Shown one piece after another: positions 55,771 through 64,000 of a stretch of DNA of 64,000 bases. Each line of letters begins with the position of its first letter. Positions within the stretch are counted from its first letter, which is position 1. The notes under the pieces are model-generated. The model had not been told where the DNA came from, ran no database searches, and worked only from the letters and a program-made list of their open reading frames with translations. The stretch comes from Membranihabitans maritimus (GTDB taxonomy: Bacteria; Bacteroidota; Bacteroidia; Chitinophagales; Saprospiraceae), in contig NZ_JAJSLW010000001.1 of the NCBI RefSeq assembly GCF_021729145.1, forward strand, positions 434,001 through 498,000. The letters run 5' to 3'. The translations under genes were made by a program, and so were the position numbers.

Positions 55771-58700
55771 ATGAAAAGAAACAACAATACCATATTAATC
55801 TTTCTTGGATTTCTGATTTTACCTTTTACAGGGAGGTCTATACACCCCGATTGGCTAAAAGAAGACTCTGACAAAAAGAAAGAAAAGAATGAAGTTCAGT
55901 TTAGTTTTAGGGCTGATTGTGCCCCTTCCCGATCTGAACTCGACATGTCTATTAATAATGTCCGGGCTAGATTATTAGGGGGAGGTGACGTTTGGTGGGA
56001 CTTGTCCGATGGAAAATATATCGTACCTAAAGTAGAACCAGGCTCCGGTCTACCGGAAGTTTCTGCCCTGTATGCGGGTGCAGTCTGGCTTGGAGGGTAT
56101 GACCCGGTAGGGAATCTTAAACTTGCTGCACAACAATTCAGGAACTCGAATGCCAACGATTTTTGGCCAGGACCTCTAAATCCTTCAACAGGAACTGTTG
56201 AGCGGGATGTATGTGCCAACTGGGACAAACATTTTCGCGTATATGGAGACGATATAAGACAATTTATTCAGGATTTTGAAGTAGCTCAGGAAAGCGGTGA
56301 AGAGTTAGATGTGAATGATATTCCCGAAGACGTCCTTGGCTGGCCGGCCAGGGGTAATCCACATTTCCGTGGAATTCATGGTTTTGATCTTCCCAACACT
56401 TCCCAGGGGCTAGCAGGCTTTTTTGATGCAAATAATGATTTTGCTTATGACCCATTGGATGGGGATTATCCCATAATTGAAGTTCGCGGCTGTCCTGTCC
56501 CCCAATATCCCGATGAGATGATTTTCTGGATTTATAATGACGCCGGTTCTATTCATACCCAAACCCAGGGAAACCCAATTCAAATGGAAGTTCAGGTCCA
56601 GGCATTTGCCTACGCTACCAATGACGAGATCAATAACATGACCTTCCAAAGATACAAATTGATTAATCGGGCAACACAAAGTATTGACAGCACTTTCTTT
56701 GCGATGTGGGTTGACCCGGATTTGGGATGTCCTCAGGATGACTACATTGGTTCCGATACTTCCAGAAGTCTGGCGTATGTATATAATGAAGACCAGGTTG
56801 ATGGGATTACAGGTTGTGAATGTAATGATGTCAATACATACTGTGAAGATGTTCCTATGCTAGGGGTTGATTATTTTCGCGGACCATTAGATGAAAACAA
56901 CGAAGAAATAGGTATGTCTTCATTTACCTATTATAATAATGGGGGCGTAGGTGAGTGGCCTGATGCCCAAACAGATCCGGAAATTGCCCTGGAATATTAC
57001 CGCTACATGAGTGGCTCCTGGAAAGATGGCTCTCCATTTACCTATGGTGGAGATGCATATGACATCGGTGGAGATCCCATTGATTACGCATTTACAGATG
57101 CCCCTAATGATCCGGATGGCTGGTCTATGTGCAGTGCCAATTTGAATTTTGGAGATCGAAGGACTATTCAAGCTTCCGGCCCGTTCCGGCTTGACCCCGG
57201 AGCCGTAAATGAATTAATAATTGGAGTAGTCTGGGTCCCGGACATTACGGATTACCCTTGTCCCAGTATTGAACCCTTGATCTATGCTGATGAAACTGCC
57301 CAGGCATTGTTTGACAATTGTTTTGACATAACAGATGGTCCGGATGCCCCGGATGTAGATATTGTAGAGCTGGATAGAGAGCTAGTCCTTGTTTTGTCAA
57401 ACGACATAGCATCCAATAATTACCGCGAAGCATATGAAGAAATTGATTTGAAAGCTCCTACTTCTCTTCCTGAAGAAGAAAAGAAATACAAATTTGAAGG
57501 TTATAAAGTGTATCAACTTTCAGAAGTAGATGTCTCAGCGGCGGAATTAGAAAATGCAGAAAAAGCAAGGTTGATCTTTCAAACAGATCTTGAAAATGAT
57601 GTAACACAAGTTGTAAATTGGGATCCGATTCCTCATCCCACTTCAAGCGGTGAACTCATTTTCGAGCCTACAGTGGAAGTAATTGGCAACAACGATGGCA
57701 TAAAACATACTTTCCGGGTCACGGAAGATCAATTTGCAAGCGGGGACAGGTCACTTGTCAATCACAAAAAATACTACTTCATGGCCGTAGCATATGGCTA
57801 TAATAATTATGAAGAATTTGATTATAAGGCGGCTACTGGCCAACGCGCTCCATATCTGGAAGGAAGACGGAATGTAAAAGTATATACAGGCCTGCCCCGA
57901 CCATTATCTTATACCCAGACCTTTGCCACCTATGGAGAAGGGGTACAGGTCACCCGGGTTGACGGTCAGGGAACCGGAAATAACTATTTAAATATTACCC
58001 AAGAAACCGAGGACGCTATTATTAATGGAACCTTTAATGGACGGATAACGTATGAAAAAGGACAAGCTCCTATTGAGGTAAATATTTACAATCCTCTGGA
58101 AGTACAAAACGGGGAATTTATCCTCCGGTTTGTAGACGAAAATCCCAATGATAATTTAGTGGACACCGCTGCCAGGTGGGAATTACAAAATCTTAATGCA
58201 TCCGATGAAATAATTGCCTCCGAACGGACAATAGAAGCACTAAATGAGCAAGTAATTGGAAAATATGGGTTCTCTGTAACCCTTGGACAAGTGGAAGAAG
58301 TTGGAGAATTTTCCCAGGAAAATCGTGGAGTAATTGGATCTTCTATCAATTTTGAAAATGCAAATAATCAATGGCTTGGCTTTGTACAGGATGATGCAAA
58401 TCCCACCTTGAATTTTGTAAAAACGGCAATAAGCGAACCAGATTACGATTTGGACCCTAATCAAATTTTTAGTACAGAATTCAATGGTTGGGTCCCTTTC
58501 TATCTATCGGATTACCGGTTGACTGAAGAAATTTACTTCTCACCAGCATGGATTGACCAATCAGGAGGTATGAGCCTTTCCCGTCAACGCACCTCTCTTG
58601 AAGATCTCAATAACGTAGACATTGTTTTCACTTCGGATAAGTCGAAATGGTCAAGATGTGTAATTGTTGAAACGGCACAACCTGCCCATTTTTCGCCCTC

Positions 58701-59715
58701 TTTAGGCGGCCAGTACAACACCATCGGAAATTCGGCGAATCTAGAACTTCGAAACTCTCCATCTGTCGGGAAGGAAGACGGCAATGGAGATGGCATACCG
58801 GACGAGGACGGGGATGGTATAGGTATGGGTTGGTTCCCGGGATATGCTATCGACGTAGAAACGGGCAAAAGACTGAATATCTTCTTCGGTGAAAACTCCG
58901 TTTATAGTGAAGCGAATGAAGATGTACTTAATAGTGGTGGAGAAATAGGGGGGGATATGATGTGGAACCCCGATGATCAACTTGTCTATGAGGAAAGTCC
59001 GGGAGACATTTCATTATTCAAAATTTTTGGACAACACTATATTTATGTAACCGATACGGAATATGATAGTTGTCAAATATTCCGTGACAGACTAGCACCT
59101 GGAAGTATCTTTGCCAGAAAGTTTAATGCCATGGCTCGAATTATTTGGGCGGGAATTCCCTATACTAACGGAACCTTGCGGTCTTATGCAGAGGGCCTTA
59201 TACCCAACGAAGCCAAAATACAACTCCGGGTCACCAATCCTTATTCAGTAAATGAAGGAACCGGTGTAAACAACGGCCACCCTGCATACGAATTTCAGCT
59301 CCAGGACGTAGCGTCTGAAGATTTGGCTGAAAAAGGGGTTGATTCTACACTCCAGGAAATCAATGTAGTACCCAATCCTTATTTTGCCTACTCCGGATAT
59401 GAAACTTCTCAGTTTACTAATATTGTCAAAATAACCAACTTACCGCCAAGGTGCCTGGTCACCATATATAGCCTGGATGGAAAATTTATTCGACAATATA
59501 AACGGGATGAATCGCCATTGAGCAACAATGACAGAATTAACCCCGGAACCAACTATAAACAGATTACACCAGATCTGGAATGGGACCTCACCAATAACAA
59601 GGGGATTCCTATTGCCAGCGGATTGTACCTTATTCATATCAATGCATATGAGCTGGGGGAAAGGACATTGAAGTGGTTTGGAGTCAATAGAAAATTTGAT
59701 CCTAGTGGCCTTTAA
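55771..59715 (+). CDS. Giant secreted protein with C-terminal sorting-like domain
   Basis: Exported protein of 1314 residues with a signal peptide (about 1-23). Residues about 60-130 contain NNVRARLLGGGDVWWDLSDG, then YAGAVWLGGYD and NDFWPGPLNPSTGT. I associate these blocks with a widespread but unnamed Bacteroidota family. A calcium-type repeat, DGNGDGIPDEDGDG, lies near residues 1003-1016. The last 130 residues look like a FlgD-Ig/sorting domain (VVPNPYFAYSGYE, then LEWDLTNNKGIPIASGLYLIHI) and end in LKWFGVNRKFDPSGL. The gene sits one base after the receptor stop and ten before the PorV-like start. Type IX export is plausible, but the tail is not the standard type A ending. Confidence 0.8.
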   Translation: MKRNNNTILIFLGFLILPFTGRSIHPDWLKEDSDKKKEKNEVQFSFRADCAPSRSELDMSINNVRARLLGGGDVWWDLSDGKYIVPKVEPGSGLPEVSALYAGAVWLGGYDPVGNLKLAAQQFRNSNANDFWPGPLNPSTGTVERDVCANWDKHFRVYGDDIRQFIQDFEVAQESGEELDVNDIPEDVLGWPARGNPHFRGIHGFDLPNTSQGLAGFFDANNDFAYDPLDGDYPIIEVRGCPVPQYPDEMIFWIYNDAGSIHTQTQGNPIQMEVQVQAFAYATNDEINNMTFQRYKLINRATQSIDSTFFAMWVDPDLGCPQDDYIGSDTSRSLAYVYNEDQVDGITGCECNDVNTYCEDVPMLGVDYFRGPLDENNEEIGMSSFTYYNNGGVGEWPDAQTDPEIALEYYRYMSGSWKDGSPFTYGGDAYDIGGDPIDYAFTDAPNDPDGWSMCSANLNFGDRRTIQASGPFRLDPGAVNELIIGVVWVPDITDYPCPSIEPLIYADETAQALFDNCFDITDGPDAPDVDIVELDRELVLVLSNDIASNNYREAYEEIDLKAPTSLPEEEKKYKFEGYKVYQLSEVDVSAAELENAEKARLIFQTDLENDVTQVVNWDPIPHPTSSGELIFEPTVEVIGNNDGIKHTFRVTEDQFASGDRSLVNHKKYYFMAVAYGYNNYEEFDYKAATGQRAPYLEGRRNVKVYTGLPRPLSYTQTFATYGEGVQVTRVDGQGTGNNYLNITQETEDAIINGTFNGRITYEKGQAPIEVNIYNPLEVQNGEFILRFVDENPNDNLVDTAARWELQNLNASDEIIASERTIEALNEQVIGKYGFSVTLGQVEEVGEFSQENRGVIGSSINFENANNQWLGFVQDDANPTLNFVKTAISEPDYDLDPNQIFSTEFNGWVPFYLSDYRLTEEIYFSPAWIDQSGGMSLSRQRTSLEDLNNVDIVFTSDKSKWSRCVIVETAQPAHFSPSLGGQYNTIGNSANLELRNSPSVGKEDGNGDGIPDEDGDGIGMGWFPGYAIDVETGKRLNIFFGENSVYSEANEDVLNSGGEIGGDMMWNPDDQLVYEESPGDISLFKIFGQHYIYVTDTEYDSCQIFRDRLAPGSIFARKFNAMARIIWAGIPYTNGTLRSYAEGLIPNEAKIQLRVTNPYSVNEGTGVNNGHPAYEFQLQDVASEDLAEKGVDSTLQEINVVPNPYFAYSGYETSQFTNIVKITNLPPRCLVTIYSLDGKFIRQYKRDESPLSNNDRINPGTNYKQITPDLEWDLTNNKGIPIASGLYLIHINAYELGERTLKWFGVNRKFDPSGL

Positions 59716-59725
59716 AAATGCCTAT

Positions 59726-60775
59726 ATGAAAAGAAAATTAATACAATTAATCCTAATGGTACTTTTGCCATTGCTCACCTTCGGAGGGAATCCGGATCGT
59801 CAGGGAGAAGCAGGAGCCCGGGAACTATTACTGATTCCCTGGGCTAAAAGTGCTGGTATGCACAACATCGCCACTTCCATGATCCGGGGCATTGAATCCA
59901 TGCGCCTCAATGTTGCAGGATTATCAGGGGTCCGCAAAACAGATATAGCTTTGGCTTCTGCAAGATACCTGGTAGGTACTGATCTAAACATGCATGCCCT
60001 GGGTCTCGCGCAGCGTACAGGCGAAAACAGCGTAATAGGATTGACACTGATGGCTATGGACTTCGGAGATATAGATATAACTACGTACGACCAGCCGGAA
60101 GGAATAGGCGCTACCTATTCACCCAATTTTTTTAATATAGGCCTGGGATATGCGTATACCTACGAAAACAAAATTTCTGTAGGTGCTACTTTGCGAATCA
60201 TTTCCGAAAGCATTTCAGATTTAAGTGCGATTGGAGTTGCCCTGGATGCAGGTGTACAATATGTAAATGGTCCAAAGGACAATTTCAAGTTTGGTGTTTC
60301 TGTAAGAAATGTAGGCACTCCTATGCGTTTTGGGGGAGAGGGATTATCTTCCAGAGCTGACAACCCTACTGGAAGTCCGAGCTATGAACTCACTTATAAT
60401 CAAAGAGCTGCCAGTTTCGAAATTCCATCCCTCTTGAATATTGGTCTATCTTATGACTTTTATCTAAATACAGTCAATAGATTGTCTGTTGTTGGGAATT
60501 TTACTTCAAATTCTTTTTCAAGAGATGAAATTGGTGCCGGAATCGAATACTGTTTCAATGACATAGTTTCACTCAGGGGAAGTTATAAAATAGAAGTAGG
60601 ACAGACGGCAGACGGAAATATACCCGGTAGTGTTTATGATGGATTGAGTGCAGGTCTCAGCCTGGATATTCCTTTTGGAGAAAAAGACATGAAAAAGCTT
60701 GGAATTGACTATGCATACCGTACAACAAACCCCTGGAATGGAACTCATAATCTTACTTTGCGGTTGAGCATATAA
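59726..60775 (+). CDS. PorV/PorQ family outer-membrane protein
   Basis: Barrel protein of 349 residues starting at ATG 59726; the frame extends back to 59678 inside the previous gene without a signal. The signal peptide (about 1-19) is followed by GARELLLIPWAKSAGMHN, like the N-terminus of PorV, the FadL-like shuttle that carries type IX cargo to the sortase. ASARYLVGTDLNMHALG and NIGLGYAYTYENKISVGATLRI are typical strands. It ends in LTLRLSI. It follows the giant protein by ten bases, so a cargo-shuttle relation is a reasonable inference. No PorU, PorT or SprA gene is in the window. Confidence 0.85.
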   Translation: MKRKLIQLILMVLLPLLTFGGNPDRQGEAGARELLLIPWAKSAGMHNIATSMIRGIESMRLNVAGLSGVRKTDIALASARYLVGTDLNMHALGLAQRTGENSVIGLTLMAMDFGDIDITTYDQPEGIGATYSPNFFNIGLGYAYTYENKISVGATLRIISESISDLSAIGVALDAGVQYVNGPKDNFKFGVSVRNVGTPMRFGGEGLSSRADNPTGSPSYELTYNQRAASFEIPSLLNIGLSYDFYLNTVNRLSVVGNFTSNSFSRDEIGAGIEYCFNDIVSLRGSYKIEVGQTADGNIPGSVYDGLSAGLSLDIPFGEKDMKKLGIDYAYRTTNPWNGTHNLTLRLSI

Positions 60776-60792
60776 TAATTTTATTATTTTTG
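60764..60792 (+). promoter_or_regulatory. Predicted promoter at the end of the PorV-like gene
   Basis: TTG (60764-60766), 18-base spacer, TATTTTTG (60785-60792). It would start a transcript near 60799, about 320 bases before greA. Confidence 0.45.
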
Positions 60793-60882
60793 CATTATAT
60801 ATGGTAATGCGTGTTGTTCATCGAATATATGAACGATAAGAACAAACCTATAGAACAATTTCACTTTAGAAGTTTTGTTCTA
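60792..60882 (+). ncRNA. Three successive inverted repeats before greA
   Basis: GCATTA/TAATGC (60792-60810), GTTCAT/ATGAAC (60816-60834) and TAGAACAA/TTGTTCTA (60851-60882) each form a perfect stem of six to eight bases. None has a following T-run. They may end the receptor operon, or form the 5' part of a long greA leader or a small RNA. The rest of the gap to 61118 has no gene that I can see. Confidence 0.3.
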
Positions 60883-61118
60883 GAAATATAACCCAGGTAT
60901 TTGCAAATGATAGATTGGATAAACTGGACGAATGTAGTCGGGTTTATAACTTGGTTACTACCCAAAACATCCGATTTATGAGAGTAATTTCCTTCGCTTG
61001 GTGTAATAGTAAACTAGAGCGTAAAACAATTTGACACAATATTTAAAAATTTCACACCTTTTTCAGTTTGTTTATTATAAACAAAAGAACAGAGGTTCAT
61101 TGTATAAAAAATACGATT

Positions 61119-61595
61119 ATGGCAGATAATATTTATTTAACACAAGAAGGATACGATAAGATTAAAGCGGAACTAGACGATCTAAAGACCCGCGGACGAA
61201 GAGAAGCAGCTGATGCTATTGCAGAAGCCCGCGAAAAAGGCGACCTCTCAGAGAATGCTGAATACGATGCAGCTAAAGATGCTCAGGGCATTTTAGAAAT
61301 GAAAATAAATGACCTGGAAAAGAAAATTGCACATGCTAGAATCGTGGATGCTTCCCAGATCGACACCGACAAAGTAAACATTTTAACAACTGTAAAACTC
61401 AAAAACATAAAAATCAACAAGAGCATTGAATATACATTGGTTGGAGAATCTGAAGCAGATCTGAAGGCAAAAAAGATTTCTGTCAACTCACCTATTGGCA
61501 AGGGACTGCTCGGTAAAAAAGTTGGGGAAGTTGCTGAAATTAAAACCCCCGGAGGTGTTATACAGTTTGAAGTATTGGAAATAAGTATAAAATAA
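61119..61595 (+). CDS. greA: Transcription elongation factor GreA
   Basis: Rescues stalled RNA polymerase by stimulating transcript cleavage. It has 158 residues from ATG 61119; the frame extends to 61068 but the family begins at YLTQEGYDKIKAEL. The N-terminal coiled coil (about 10-75) carries the tip residues in EKGDLSENAEYDAAK. The C-terminal FKBP-like domain has ISVNSPIGKGLLGKKVGE. It heads a plus-strand run with a HIT protein three bases downstream. Confidence 0.97.
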   Translation: MADNIYLTQEGYDKIKAELDDLKTRGRREAADAIAEAREKGDLSENAEYDAAKDAQGILEMKINDLEKKIAHARIVDASQIDTDKVNILTTVKLKNIKINKSIEYTLVGESEADLKAKKISVNSPIGKGLLGKKVGEVAEIKTPGGVIQFEVLEISIK

Positions 61596-61598
61596 AAT

Positions 61599-61997
61599 AT
61601 GAGTTCCATTTTTACTAAAATTATCAACAAAGAAATACCTTCCCATACCGTAGCAGAGAATGAAAATTTCATTGCTTTCTTAGACATAAATCCAATTTCC
61701 AAAGGACATACTTTGGTCGTACCTAAAAGAGAAATAGACTATTACTTTGATCTACCGGATGACTTGTTGGGCTCATTGAATATTTTCGCTAAAAAGGTAG
61801 CAGAAGGTATGAAGAAAGTAATTCCCTGCAATAGGATTGGGGTAACTGTAATAGGGCTTGAAGTCCCCCATGCTCATATACATCTGATTCCAATTGATGG
61901 GATATATGATATGGATTTTGGAAAACCAAAATTGGAAATGACACAAGAGGAGCTCGCTGAAATTGCAGCTGAAATCGGAAAAAATGTAAAATTTTAA
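61599..61997 (+). CDS. HIT family nucleotide-binding protein
   Basis: Histidine-triad protein of 132 residues, a nucleotide hydrolase or transferase of the HINT/Fhit group. The triad HAHIH lies near residues 91-95 in VPHAHIHLIPI. The N-terminal segment SIFTKIINKEIPSHTV and GHTLVVPKREI are typical. It is coupled to greA by a three-base gap. Physiological substrate is unknown for most bacterial members. Confidence 0.95.
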   Translation: MSSIFTKIINKEIPSHTVAENENFIAFLDINPISKGHTLVVPKREIDYYFDLPDDLLGSLNIFAKKVAEGMKKVIPCNRIGVTVIGLEVPHAHIHLIPIDGIYDMDFGKPKLEMTQEELAEIAAEIGKNVKF

Positions 61998-62025
61998 TAC
62001 ATTCTCCGAACTAAATAGGAATCAT

Positions 62026-62697
62026 TTGAGAGACCAACAGGACATTTTGATTAATGACACAATTATTTACGTCAAAAACGAGCTTAAAAATGCCGAAGGT
62101 GGTCATGATTGGTGGCATATTCTCAGAGTTTGGAATACCTCCAAACACATTGCGGACCAAGAAAACTGCTGTCGACTTGTAGTAGAATTAGGTGCCTTGC
62201 TGCACGACATTGCCGATTCGAAATTTCACAATGGCGATGATACTATAGGCCCTGAAAAAACCAGGCAATTCCTTCAGGTAAAAGATGTGGAGACATCAGT
62301 AATTGATCACGTTGTAAAGATTGTAGAAAACATATCTTTTAAAGGAGGTAATTTACCAAGAAAATTTACTTCGATAGAACTGGACATTGTCCAGGACGCA
62401 GATCGATTAGATGCCATTGGAGCCATTGGGATTGCAAGAGCTTTTAATTACGGTGGCTTCAAGAACCGGGAAATACACAATCCCGGCATCCAACCGAAAA
62501 TAAATATGACTCCGGAGGAATATAAATCGAATAAAGGACCAACTATCAACCATTTTTATGAAAAACTGTTAACTCTTCGGGAAAGAATGAATACCAAAAC
62601 GGGAAAGTTTTTAGCTGATGAAAGACACCGATTTATGGAATTATATTTAGAACAATTTTACAGGGAATGGTCAGGGAAGCCTTCAAGAAAGACATAA
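62026..62697 (+). CDS. HD domain phosphohydrolase
   Basis: Protein of 223 residues in the HD superfamily, similar to YedJ-like predicted hydrolases. Metal ligands are visible in GGHDWWHILRVWN (His), ALLHDIADSK (His-Asp) and VQDADRLDAIGAIGIARAF (Asp). The start is a TTG at 62026 with AGGA about seven bases before it; no early ATG exists. It follows the HIT gene by 28 bases and precedes the pseudouridine synthase by five. Substrate is not known. Confidence 0.88.
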   Translation: MRDQQDILINDTIIYVKNELKNAEGGHDWWHILRVWNTSKHIADQENCCRLVVELGALLHDIADSKFHNGDDTIGPEKTRQFLQVKDVETSVIDHVVKIVENISFKGGNLPRKFTSIELDIVQDADRLDAIGAIGIARAFNYGGFKNREIHNPGIQPKINMTPEEYKSNKGPTINHFYEKLLTLRERMNTKTGKFLADERHRFMELYLEQFYREWSGKPSRKT

Positions 62698-62702
62698 GTA
62701 AC

Positions 62703-63479
62703 ATGAACGCTTCCAATCAAAATTCAGTAAGTCTCAATAAGTATATAAGTAGTACCGGAATGTGCTCGCGCAGGGAAGCAGATAAAATTATTAAAGAAAA
62801 CAGGGTAACGATAAACAATGTCAACGCTAAGCTGGGGATGAGGGTATTTGATGGGGATACCGTAAAAATTGATGGTCAACCCATTAAGTCAAAAACTCAA
62901 ACACTTTATATCGCTTTTAATAAGCCGGTAGGAATTGTATGTACTACCGATTCCAAAGAACCCAAAAATATCATTGACTACATCAACCACCCCCAACGAT
63001 TATTTCCTGTAGGAAGATTGGACAAACCCTCCCAGGGGCTTATATTTTTGACCAATGACGGAGACATAGTCAATAAAATTCTCCGGGCCGGGAATAATCA
63101 CGAAAAAGAATATATCGTAACGGTAGATAAAAAAGTAAATCAGAAATTTATTAAAAATATGTCCCAGGGTGTACAAATACTGGGGACCGTGACAAAAAAG
63201 TGCAAAGTTGAACCCATTGACAAGAATACATTTAAAATCACCCTGACTCAAGGCTTGAACCGGCAAATTCGCAGGATGTGTAAACACCTGGGTTACAAGG
63301 TACTTCGCCTTCAGAGAATCCGGATTATGAACATAACGATCGAAGGATTGAAGCCCGGAGAATGGAGGGAGTTTTCCCTTCAGGAGATTACTCAATTGCA
63401 GAAACTAATAAAAAACTCTTCAAAAACGGAAGAAGCATCTAAGCTTCCAAAAGCTATGAAAAAGAAAAGAAGACGATAA
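62703..63479 (+). CDS. rluF: 23S rRNA pseudouridine synthase, RluF-like
   Basis: Isomerises uridine in 23S rRNA, position 2604 if RluF as it appears. It has 258 residues from ATG 62703; an in-frame ATG at 62667 overlaps the HD gene. An S4 domain (about 10-55, KYISSTGMCSRREADKIIK) is followed by the catalytic domain with Asp in GRLDKPSQGLIFLTNDGD. The RluF/RluB-type ending LNRQIRRMCKHLGYKVLRL follows. The tail is Lys/Arg-rich (KAMKKKRRR), common in Bacteroidota versions. The split between RluB and RluF is judged by eye. Confidence 0.85.
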   Translation: MNASNQNSVSLNKYISSTGMCSRREADKIIKENRVTINNVNAKLGMRVFDGDTVKIDGQPIKSKTQTLYIAFNKPVGIVCTTDSKEPKNIIDYINHPQRLFPVGRLDKPSQGLIFLTNDGDIVNKILRAGNNHEKEYIVTVDKKVNQKFIKNMSQGVQILGTVTKKCKVEPIDKNTFKITLTQGLNRQIRRMCKHLGYKVLRLQRIRIMNITIEGLKPGEWREFSLQEITQLQKLIKNSSKTEEASKLPKAMKKKRRR

Positions 63480-63481
63480 GC

Positions 63482-63498
63482 ATTACCTTATCAGTAAT
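63482..63498 (+). terminator. Weak terminator-like hairpin after rluF
   Basis: ATTAC and GTAAT pair across a seven-base loop just after the stop. A pyrimidine-rich run (ACTTCTTTTCTCTT) follows. The stem is only five bases. Confidence 0.25.
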
Positions 63499-63571
63499 AC
63501 TTCTTTTCTCTTAATTAACACAATATATCCGAACATTTCAGCTACCTTCGCCCCCAATAAATTAAAAATCA

Positions 63572-64000
63572 ATGACATTCAAAGACTTACATATATCTAC
63601 TCCTATTCTAAAAGCACTCGAAATTCAGGGTTATTCTACACCTACGGAAATTCAGGAACGATCAATCCCTATACTTTTGGAAGGGAAAGATTTGTTAGGA
63701 TGCGCCCAAACCGGCACAGGAAAGACTGCTGCTTTTTCAATTCCTATTATTCAACAATTATCCAGTCCTGAAAAAAATAGCAAAGGGAAAAGAAAAATAA
63801 AATGTTTGATCGTTACACCTACCAGAGAACTAGCTCTACAGATCGTCGAAAACATCAGGGCATATTCCAAGTTTACGAATTTGAACAGTACAGTAATTTT
63901 TGGAGGCGTTAAGCAAAAATCACAGACTGATGCCCTGAGAAGAGGAATAGATATTTTAGTTGCCACACCCGGGCGGTTACTTGATTTAATTGGTCAGGGT
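63572..64000 (+). CDS. DEAD-box RNA helicase, N-terminal part (cut by window end)
   Basis: ATP-dependent RNA helicase, first 143 residues. The Q motif (GYSTPTEIQERSIP), the Walker A motif CAQTGTGKTAAFSIP, motif Ia PTRELALQ, the GG motif and motif Ib TPGRLLDL are present. The rest, including DEAD, lies beyond the window. The layout is of the RhlE type. It starts 92 bases after rluF and fits the RNA-related theme of the run. Confidence 0.95.
   Translation, partial: MTFKDLHISTPILKALEIQGYSTPTEIQERSIPILLEGKDLLGCAQTGTGKTAAFSIPIIQQLSSPEKNSKGKRKIKCLIVTPTRELALQIVENIRAYSKFTNLNSTVIFGGVKQKSQTDALRRGIDILVATPGRLLDLIGQG

Overview
The window looks like a chromosomal segment of a Bacteroidota bacterium, probably a free-living or marine relative of Saprospiria or Cytophagales. 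The grounds are: outer-membrane proteins with a carboxypeptidase-regulatory domain before a TonB plug, a PorV/PorQ-type protein beside a giant secreted protein, DUF2851, a RemB/Wzi-like barrel, Bacteroidota-type -7 boxes (TAnnTTTG) and AT-rich gaps. The exact family is inference. I see no CRISPR array, tRNA, rRNA, prophage or intact insertion sequence.

Layout. 1-1307 is gene-poor. 1308-6316 holds thrS (minus) and a divergent TonB-type barrel protein. 6753-11983 is a plus-strand run: a U32 protein overlapping a ferredoxin, a secreted Gfo/Idh/MocA protein, a GDSL lipoprotein lacking its catalytic Asp/His, a membrane-anchored helix-hairpin-helix protein and a CE15-like esterase lipoprotein. 12072-14473 (minus) is an ECF sigma / anti-sigma / coiled-coil outer-membrane protein operon. 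After a 0.9 kb gap come a ThiO-like FAD oxidoreductase and an intact GDSL paralogue. 17335-29833 is one tightly packed minus-strand run: mreB-mreC-mreD-mrdA-folA-DUF2851-lpxK-RemB/Wzi-like-metH, with stop/start overlaps at most junctions. A non-catalytic M16 homologue and divergent dnaN-nadD follow.

33248-37334 carries a large zinc metalloprotease and a DASS-type anion transporter. 37338-45816 (minus) is pxpA-pxpB-pxpC (5-oxoproline hydrolysis) followed by a planctomycete-like set: a DUF1549/DUF1553 cytochrome lipoprotein, a Tat-exported DUF1501 protein and a membrane protein combining cytochrome c, leucine-rich repeat and carbohydrate-binding-like parts. 45994-49604 holds GH109 and GH29 glycosidases acting on amino-sugar and fucose caps. 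A lipoprotein and a D-2-hydroxyacid dehydrogenase lie divergently around 50.7 kb.

52170-60775 is a three-gene unit: TonB-dependent receptor, 1314-residue secreted protein and PorV-like barrel, preceded by a 384-base leader rich in inverted repeats. The window ends with a housekeeping run: greA, HIT protein, HD phosphohydrolase, rluF-like pseudouridine synthase and a DEAD-box helicase cut by the window edge.

The best candidates for undescribed biology are the DUF1553/DUF1501/cytochrome-LRR set, the receptor/giant-protein/PorV-like unit with its structured leader, and the wall-shape operon that also carries folate and methionine genes.
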